A stretch of DNA of 34,122 nt from the NCBI GenBank assembly GCA_021771675.1, contig JAETOP010000028.1:1-34122 (forward strand), written 5' to 3'. A program made the position numbers and the translations under genes. Source of the stretch: Oscillospiraceae bacterium. GTDB taxonomy: Bacteria > Bacillota_A > Clostridia > Oscillospirales > Oscillospiraceae. Under the pieces are notes generated by a model. It made no database searches and had not been told where the DNA came from. It saw only the letters and a list, made by a program, of their open reading frames with translations. Positions 29,769 to 34,122 of the stretch are shown here, one piece after another. Each line of letters opens with the position of its first letter. Position 1 is the stretch's first letter.

Positions 29769-30539
29769 TCAGAGACCGAGATTTTGCAGGACTTCCCGCA
29801 AGGCGGCCTTCATTTCGTCGGATTCCGGCAGGCGGGCGGAGGGCTCTCCGTTGCAGTCGCAGCGGTAGACCTGCTCATCCTGGGGCAGCACGCCGAAGAG
29901 CGTCAGGCCGTGCTTCTCAATCTCCGCCTTCACCCCGTCTTCCAGCACACCGCCGGGAGCACGGTTGACGATCAGCCCCATCTTTGCAGGATTCAATTCC
30001 ATTTCGCCAATCATTTCCGCCAGTCTTGCCACCGCCTGGATGCCCCGGCGGGAGCAGTCGGAGATCAGCAGCATGGTATCCACATGGGGGAGCGTCCCCC
30101 GGGCTACATGCTCCAGCCCCGCCTCATTGTCCATGACGATATAGGAATAGTTCTTGGCGTATTTATCCACCTGGGCCTTGAGCACACCGTTGACATAGCA
30201 GTAGCAGCCCTTGCCCTGGGTGCGGCCCATAACGATCATGTCAAAGTCGTCTTCCTCAATGAGGGCATCGTTGAATTTCATTTCGGCGTAGTCGGCCTTG
30301 GTCATGCCCTTGGGGATGGTGCCTTTCAGCTCCGCCTGGGCCATCTCCTCCCGGATTTGCCCCAGGGAAGTCTCCGCCTCCACCCCCAGCACCTCGTTCA
30401 GGTTGGAGTTGGCATCTGCGTCCACCACCAGAACGGGGCCAACGTGCTTCTTGCACAGATAATCAATAATCATACCGCAGGTGGTGGTTTTACCCACTCC
30501 GCCCTTTCCGGCAACTGCGATAGTATGAGGTGTAGCCAT
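29769..30539 (-). CDS. cooC: CooC/AcsF-type nickel maturation ATPase
   Basis: 256 residues of the MinD/ParA-type ATPase family specialised for CO dehydrogenase/ACS nickel insertion. The deviant Walker A is GKGGVGKT at 11-18, switch I is VVDADANSNLNEVLG, and the CxC nickel-binding motif is Cys112-Tyr-Cys114 in GRTQGKGCYCYVNGVL, which distinguishes CooC from MinD. Also visible are YIVMDNEAGLEHVARGT and LIVNRAPGG. The start ATG follows AAAGGGAG. It is the first gene of the ACS cluster, with a good sigma-A promoter about 100 bp upstream, and is separated from acsD by a 251-bp repeat-rich gap. Whether it serves a CO dehydrogenase encoded elsewhere or AcsB itself cannot be told. Confidence 0.94.
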   Translation of the reverse strand: MATPHTIAVAGKGGVGKTTTCGMIIDYLCKKHVGPVLVVDADANSNLNEVLGVEAETSLGQIREEMAQAELKGTIPKGMTKADYAEMKFNDALIEEDDFDMIVMGRTQGKGCYCYVNGVLKAQVDKYAKNYSYIVMDNEAGLEHVARGTLPHVDTMLLISDCSRRGIQAVARLAEMIGEMELNPAKMGLIVNRAPGGVLEDGVKAEIEKHGLTLFGVLPQDEQVYRCDCNGEPSARLPESDEMKAALREVLQNLGL

Positions 30540-30646
30540 AGTAAATGCTCCCTTTGCAGATAGTCATGCCGATTTTTCCCGGGAAACCCATTCCCGAAAG
30601 CATCGGATACCGAATGGGCGCACTGACCCCATATCGATACAAGCTT

Positions 30647-30675
30647 ATCGTATCACAAGTAGGCCAGAAATTCAA
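30647..30675 (-). promoter_or_regulatory. Sigma-A promoter of the ACS cluster
   Basis: Minus strand -35 TTGAAT (30670-30675) and -10 TACGAT (30647-30652) are 17 bp apart. The leader is about 100 nt. No cobalamin or other riboswitch signature was recognised in it. Confidence 0.7.
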
Positions 30676-30858
30676 CCCTTTTTCACAGAAAAAACTGTTT
30701 TCTACAAGAGAACTTTCCCCAGCCCCTCCAGGAAGCGCAGGGCGCTTCACCCCAAACTCGCACGGGGCTGGTCAGTCATCGTTTTTTCCCTAACCCGCCC
30801 GGTTACGCTTTTGCGGCCGCAAAAATTCTCCGCACTGCCCCTACAGGGCACCCCCCTC

Positions 30859-30908
30859 AATTCCTAACTCCTCATTCCTCATTCCTAACTCCTAATTCCT
30901 AACTCCTC
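30859..30908. repeat. Seven tandem heptads
   Basis: The clearest array of the family: seven consecutive units of the form (A/C)A(T/C)TCCT from 30859 to 30908. The remainder of the 30540-30964 spacer holds a perfect TTTTGCGGCCGCAAAA palindrome (about 30810-30825) and a fragment of the CTGTAGGGGC REP end (about 30836-30847), but no gene. Confidence 0.8.
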
Positions 30909-30916
30909 CCGTTAGA

Positions 30917-30947
30917 AAAATCCCACCCGGGAATCGGGTGGGATTTT
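30917..30947 (-). terminator. Terminator after kduD
   Basis: AAAATCCCACCC pairs with GGGTGGGATTTT around seven bases, giving a strong hairpin with T tract on the minus strand. Confidence 0.88.
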
Positions 30948-30964
30948 GATGTATCTTTCACTGG

Positions 30965-31768
30965 TCAGGGCTGCTTGCCGATGTAGGCCAGGATGCCGCC
31001 GTCCACATAGAGGATGTGGCCGTTGACAAAGTTGGAGGCGTCGGAGGCCAGGAAGACGGCGGGGCCGGCCAGGTCCTCCGGGTCGCCCCAGCGTCCCGCC
31101 GGGGTTTTGGCCAGGATGAAGCTGTCGAAGGGATGGCGGCTGCCGTCAGCCTGGGGCTGACGCAGGGGGGCAGTCTGGGGGGTGGCGATGTAGCCCGGGC
31201 CAATGCCGTTGCACTGGATGTTGTAAGCGCCGTACTCGGAGCAGATGTTCCGGGTGAGCATTTTCAATCCGCCCTTGGCGGCAGCGTAGGCGGAGACGGT
31301 CTCCCGGCCCAGCTCGCTCATCATGGAGCAGACGTTGATGATCTTGCCATGGCCCTTTTCAATCATGCCGGGAATCACGGCCTTGGCCATGATGAAGGGG
31401 GCCACCAGGTCAATGTCGACGACCTGCCGGAAGTCCGAGCTGGCCATCTCGGTCATGGGGATGCGCTTGATGATGCCGGCGTTGTTCACCAGAATGTCAA
31501 TGGCGCCCAAATCCCGCCGGATGTCCGCCACCATCTGCTGAACCTCGTCCTCCTTGGTCACGTCGCAGAAGTAGCCCTTGGCGTCGATGCCCTTGGCGGC
31601 GTAGTCGGCCAGGGCCTTTTCCATATGCTCCTTGCCCCGGCAGTTGAAGGCGATTTTGGCGCCTGCCTTGGCGTAAGCCTCCGCAATGGCAAAGCCGATG
31701 CCATAGGCAGCGCCGGTGACCAGGGCCACCTTGCCCTCCAGAGAGAAGCTGCTCAAATCAAAGCTCAT
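30965..31768 (-). CDS. kduD: 2-dehydro-3-deoxy-D-gluconate 5-dehydrogenase (SDR)
   Basis: 267-residue short-chain dehydrogenase. The NAD(P) site is TGAAYGIG near residue 19, the structural NNAG motif follows DILV, and the catalytic set includes Ser in NVCSMMSE and the YAAAKGG motif (Tyr/Lys). It should reduce or oxidise 5-keto-4-deoxyuronate-derived 2,5-diketo-3-deoxygluconate in the uronate pathway. The assignment rests strongly on the adjacent kduI; on sequence alone gluconate 5-dehydrogenase would also fit. The ATG at 31768 is 12 bp after kduI, so the genes are co-transcribed. It is the last gene of the operon and is followed by a strong terminator. Confidence 0.88.
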   Translation of the reverse strand: MSFDLSSFSLEGKVALVTGAAYGIGFAIAEAYAKAGAKIAFNCRGKEHMEKALADYAAKGIDAKGYFCDVTKEDEVQQMVADIRRDLGAIDILVNNAGIIKRIPMTEMASSDFRQVVDIDLVAPFIMAKAVIPGMIEKGHGKIINVCSMMSELGRETVSAYAAAKGGLKMLTRNICSEYGAYNIQCNGIGPGYIATPQTAPLRQPQADGSRHPFDSFILAKTPAGRWGDPEDLAGPAVFLASDASNFVNGHILYVDGGILAYIGKQP

Positions 31769-31780
31769 TGTATTTTCTCC

Positions 31781-32623
31781 TTATCTCAGCTGATTGGGGA
31801 CCAGATTGTCCATATCGTCAAAGGCCTGGTTCTCGCCGCCCATGGCCCAGATGAAGGTATAGTTGGTGGTGCCGCAGCCGCAGTGGATGGACCAGGAGGG
31901 AGAGATCACCGCGTCAAAATTCTGCATCACCAGGGGCCGCACCTGGGTGGGCTGGCCCATAAAGTGCATCACCACATCCTCCTGGGGCATTCCGAAGTAG
32001 GTATAGACCTCCATCCGGCGCTCATGGGTGTGGCAGGGCATGGAGTTCCACACGCTGCCGGGGGCCAGCTGGGTCAGGCCCATGGACAGCTGGCAGGTTT
32101 CCAGCACGTCGGGGTGGATGAACTGGTTGATGACCCGCTTGTTAGAATGCTCCTCGCCGCCCAGGGGCCGCTTGTTGGCGTCGGCAAAGGACAGGAAGGT
32201 GGTCTTGCACACCTTGTGGGCGGGGGTGGAACAGAGGTAGAATTTGGCGGGATTCTGAGGGTCAAAGCTGCGGAAGGACACGGATTTGGTCTGCTTGGCG
32301 ATGTACAGGCAGTCCTCAAAGTTCAGGTCGAACTTCTCCCCGTCGGCCTCGATGCAGCCCGGGCCGCCCAGGTTGAACACACCGGCCTCCCGGCGCTCCA
32401 GGAAATAGTGGGTGCCGAAATTGGCCCAGATGTCGATTCCCTTGTCGATGGGAACCGTCTCCTCCACCGGCATGATGCCCAGCACCACCATCCGGTCCAC
32501 ATGGGAATAGGTGGCCTGGACGGTATCAGGCTGATAAAGGTCCGTAATCAAGAACTCTTTGCGAAGCTCCTCGGTGGTGTAGCGGGCCACATCTCTGGGA
32601 TGGGCGGAATAGCGAATATCCAT
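31781..32623 (-). CDS. kduI: 5-dehydro-4-deoxy-D-glucuronate isomerase
   Basis: 280 residues, a cupin-type zinc isomerase that converts 5-keto-4-deoxyuronate (from unsaturated galacturonate or glucuronate) to 2,5-diketo-3-deoxygluconate. The zinc ligands are His198, His200 and Glu205 in CHTHERRMEVY, with His247 in WSIHCGCGTTNY. The N-terminal MDIRYSAHPRDVARYTTEELRKEFLI is typical of KduI. Length is normal. It lies 18 bp after the ABC ATPase gene and 12 bp before kduD. Together they point to use of pectin or glycosaminoglycan breakdown products; the lyases are not in the window. Confidence 0.95.
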   Translation of the reverse strand: MDIRYSAHPRDVARYTTEELRKEFLITDLYQPDTVQATYSHVDRMVVLGIMPVEETVPIDKGIDIWANFGTHYFLERREAGVFNLGGPGCIEADGEKFDLNFEDCLYIAKQTKSVSFRSFDPQNPAKFYLCSTPAHKVCKTTFLSFADANKRPLGGEEHSNKRVINQFIHPDVLETCQLSMGLTQLAPGSVWNSMPCHTHERRMEVYTYFGMPQEDVVMHFMGQPTQVRPLVMQNFDAVISPSWSIHCGCGTTNYTFIWAMGGENQAFDDMDNLVPNQLR

Positions 32624-32641
32624 ATTGCGTGTTTTCCTTTC

Positions 32642-33736
32642 TTATTTGGAATATTTGGTGGGGACAGCCAGCTCGGTTTCACCATCGAACAGGCTGACAC
32701 TTTCATAAGGAACAGAGAATTCAAAGGGCGCATCCATGGCAGGGGTGTCGTGGGGATCCACCTTCAAAATTGCCCGGTCTTCGCCGGCGTTGATGTAGAC
32801 ATTGGTGTTGTCTCCCAGCATCTCCGTCAGCTCCACCTGGCAGCGCAGCCGGTAGGCGTCCTCCCCCGCTTCCAGCCGGATGGCCTCGGGGCGGAAGCCG
32901 AAGACAAGGGATTTGCCCTCATACTGCTTGAGCTTCTCCCCCAGTACGGGCTCCAGGTCGATTTCTCCGCCGCCAAAGCGGATGCAGCCCTTTGTCACCG
33001 TATCCCGGAGGAAATTCATGGGCGGTTCCCCGATGAACCCGGCCACGAACACATTGGCGGGACGGAAATAGAGCTCATAGGGGGTGCCCACCTGCTGAAT
33101 CCGGCCGTCCCGCATGACCACAATCCGGTCGGCCATGGTCATGGCCTCGGTCTGGTCGTGGGTGACGTAGATGGTGGTGGCGCCGGTCTCCCGGTGAATC
33201 TGGGTGATTTCAGAGCGCATGGTCACCCGCTGCTTGGCATCCAGGTTGGAGAGGGGCTCGTCCATCAGGAACACCCCCACCTTGCGGATGATGGCCCGGC
33301 CCACCGCCACACGCTGGCGCTGGCCGCCGGAAAGGGCCCGGGGCATCCGGTCCAGGTAGTCCGTCAGGCCCAGCACGGCGGCGGTGCGGCGAACCTTCTC
33401 GTCGATCACATCCTCGTCCACGCCCTGCAAGGTCAGGCCGAAGGCCAGATTGTCGTAGACGGACATGTGGGGGTACAGGGCGTAGCTCTGGAACACCATG
33501 GCGATGCCCCGCTCCCGGGGCCCCATTTCGTTGGCCCGCTTGCCGTCGATGAGGAACTCTCCCTTGCTGATCTCCTCCAGCCCCGCAATCATCCGCAGGG
33601 TGGTGGACTTGCCGCAGCCGGAGGAGCCCACGAAGACAATGAACTCGCCCTTCTCAATTTCCAGGTTGAAGTCGTGGACGGCGTGGAAGCCGTTGGGGTA
33701 GATTTTGTTAACGTCCTTTAGAGTTAAGTAAGCCAA
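32642..33736 (-). CDS. Carbohydrate ABC transporter ATPase (MsmX/UgpC type)
   Basis: 364 residues. The nucleotide-binding domain (about 1-235) carries Walker A GSSGCGKST, the Q-loop at MVFQSYALYPHM, signature ALSGGQRQRVAVGRAI, Walker B VFLMDEPLSNLDA and the H-loop VTHDQTEAM. The C-terminal OB-fold domain (about 240-360), with VFGFRPEAI, is the form found in MsmK/UgpC/MsmX proteins, which often energise several sugar importers. Permease and binding-protein genes are not seen here, so it may serve a system encoded elsewhere, plausibly for oligouronates given the kdu genes. The start is TTG at 33736 with GAGGGGG about 7 bp upstream. Confidence 0.93.
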   Translation of the reverse strand: MAYLTLKDVNKIYPNGFHAVHDFNLEIEKGEFIVFVGSSGCGKSTTLRMIAGLEEISKGEFLIDGKRANEMGPRERGIAMVFQSYALYPHMSVYDNLAFGLTLQGVDEDVIDEKVRRTAAVLGLTDYLDRMPRALSGGQRQRVAVGRAIIRKVGVFLMDEPLSNLDAKQRVTMRSEITQIHRETGATTIYVTHDQTEAMTMADRIVVMRDGRIQQVGTPYELYFRPANVFVAGFIGEPPMNFLRDTVTKGCIRFGGGEIDLEPVLGEKLKQYEGKSLVFGFRPEAIRLEAGEDAYRLRCQVELTEMLGDNTNVYINAGEDRAILKVDPHDTPAMDAPFEFSVPYESVSLFDGETELAVPTKYSK

Positions 33737-33856
33737 ATTGATGCCCCCTCTGACAGAATTGAGGAATCTCTGACGGAATCGGAAATTGACTCCGAGCTCC
33801 CTTTATGATGGAATCTATCCAATGGCGAGGGGCTCAGCCCCCCGAAATCCGCACAT

Positions 33857-33877
33857 ATTATACAAGATAAGTATAAT
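33857..33877. promoter_or_regulatory. Palindromic promoter/operator upstream of the kdu operon
   Basis: ATTATAC pairs with GTATAAT around seven bases. The minus-strand TATAAT is a candidate -10 for the ABC-kduI-kduD operon, though no good -35 was found. A GGGGCT-C-AGCCCC hairpin follows in the leader at about 33828-33840. Confidence 0.5.
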
Positions 33878-33970
33878 TGACCCATTCCCGCTTTGCCACA
33901 TCAAAAACGACTCTCTTTATACACAAAACGGATGAAACCAGGTTTTGGTTATCGGGTTAAATAAGCAATT

Positions 33971-34122
33971 CGGCAAATTGGCGTTTGGCGGGTTGCCGCA
34001 TTTCCCACTTGATCGTAGGGGAGGCTGCAGATGCCCGCCAGGTAAAATACCTGAGTGTTCCGTTGAATGGTGGGGAGGAATGGTTTCTGAGAAAGGCCCC
34101 TCTGTGTAAGGGGGGCTGTCAG
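33971..34122. repeat. Mosaic of dispersed repeats at the right edge
   Basis: CGGCAA/TTGCCG inverted ends around a GTTTGGCGGG segment (33971-33998) resemble the repeat at 18056. A degenerate CGTAGGGGAGGC...GCCCGCC unit is at 34014-34039, followed by GGTA/TACC (34041-34051). A GGCCCCTC...GGGGGGCTGTCAG hairpin at about 34096-34122 is cut by the window end. No gene is seen from 33737 to 34122. Confidence 0.55.

Noticed and set aside
29769..30539. Second MinD in place of CooC
   Set aside because: The CYC nickel motif in GKGCYCYVNG and the ACS gene context identify CooC; the minD gene at 15166 lacks this motif.
29518..30646. Cobalamin riboswitch upstream of the corrinoid protein genes
   Set aside because: Looked for because the pathway uses a corrinoid; none of the conserved B12-box or core segments was recognised in the cooC leader or the cooC-acsD gap.
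8161..30908. CRISPR array as an explanation of the heptad repeats
   Set aside because: Units are 7 bases and contiguous without unique spacers, and no cas genes are nearby.
31016..33721. Plus-strand open frame of 901 codons opposite kduD, kduI and the ABC ATPase gene
   Set aside because: It crosses three real genes antisense and shows only shadow composition.
1..34122. tRNA or rRNA genes in the intergenic gaps
   Set aside because: The gaps were read for cloverleaf ends and T-loop signatures; only simple hairpins and repeats were seen. A covariance-model scan would be the decisive check.

Overview
The window looks like a chromosomal segment of an anaerobic, low-oxygen-adapted member of the Clostridia (Bacillota), most like gut Oscillospirales/Oscillospiraceae. 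The reasons are the fairly GC-rich coding sequence (judged by eye), strong AGGAGG-type ribosome sites with occasional TTG/GTG starts, sigma-A promoters with 17-bp spacers, butyrate kinase and phosphotransacetylase genes, and a Wood-Ljungdahl acetyl-CoA synthase (ACS) cluster. Most genes lie on the minus strand. No tRNA, rRNA, CRISPR array or prophage was seen.

Layout. 1-390: the 5' end of an IS630-type transposase running off the left edge, then a 140-bp palindromic repeat. 410-2665: a three-gene minus-strand operon (small unknown protein, YdcF/DUF218 membrane protein, M42 peptidase). 2766-7025: a domain-permuted GH3 beta-glucosidase, a small XRE regulator and a divergent zinc-ribbon membrane protein. 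7030-10485: butyrate kinase, DsbA-like oxidoreductase, small proteins and a dTMP-kinase-like enzyme. 10486-13572: a membrane-anchored SleB-like protein and an ECF sigma/anti-sigma-like pair. 13573-16071: a hairpin-rich spacer, pta, an orphan MinD and a MITE sitting on the minD stop codon. 16128-20817: a divergent methylglyoxal-synthase-like protein, an archaeal/eukaryote-type histidyl-tRNA synthetase, a second ECF sigma/anti-sigma-like pair and a MATE transporter.

20877-30539 holds the ACS cluster. In transcription order it is cooC, acsD, an acsC-acsE fusion, acsB, acsV and a DUF3786-like gene. Together they encode methyl transfer from methyl-tetrahydrofolate to the corrinoid iron-sulfur protein, acetyl-CoA assembly on the Ni-Fe-S A-cluster, nickel/ATPase maturation and reductive reactivation of the corrinoid. 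The corrinoid protein large subunit and its methyltransferase are joined in one 763-residue polypeptide, and no CO dehydrogenase catalytic subunit gene is present in the window. With pta and buk nearby, acyl-CoA could be drained to acyl phosphates and acids for ATP.

30965-33736 is a kduD-kduI-ABC ATPase operon for catabolism of unsaturated uronates (pectin-type sugars). The intergenic spaces are unusually rich in small repeats: period-7 arrays (consensus near ATTCCTA), REP-like hairpins with a compensatory base pair change, and at least two long palindromic MITE-like elements.
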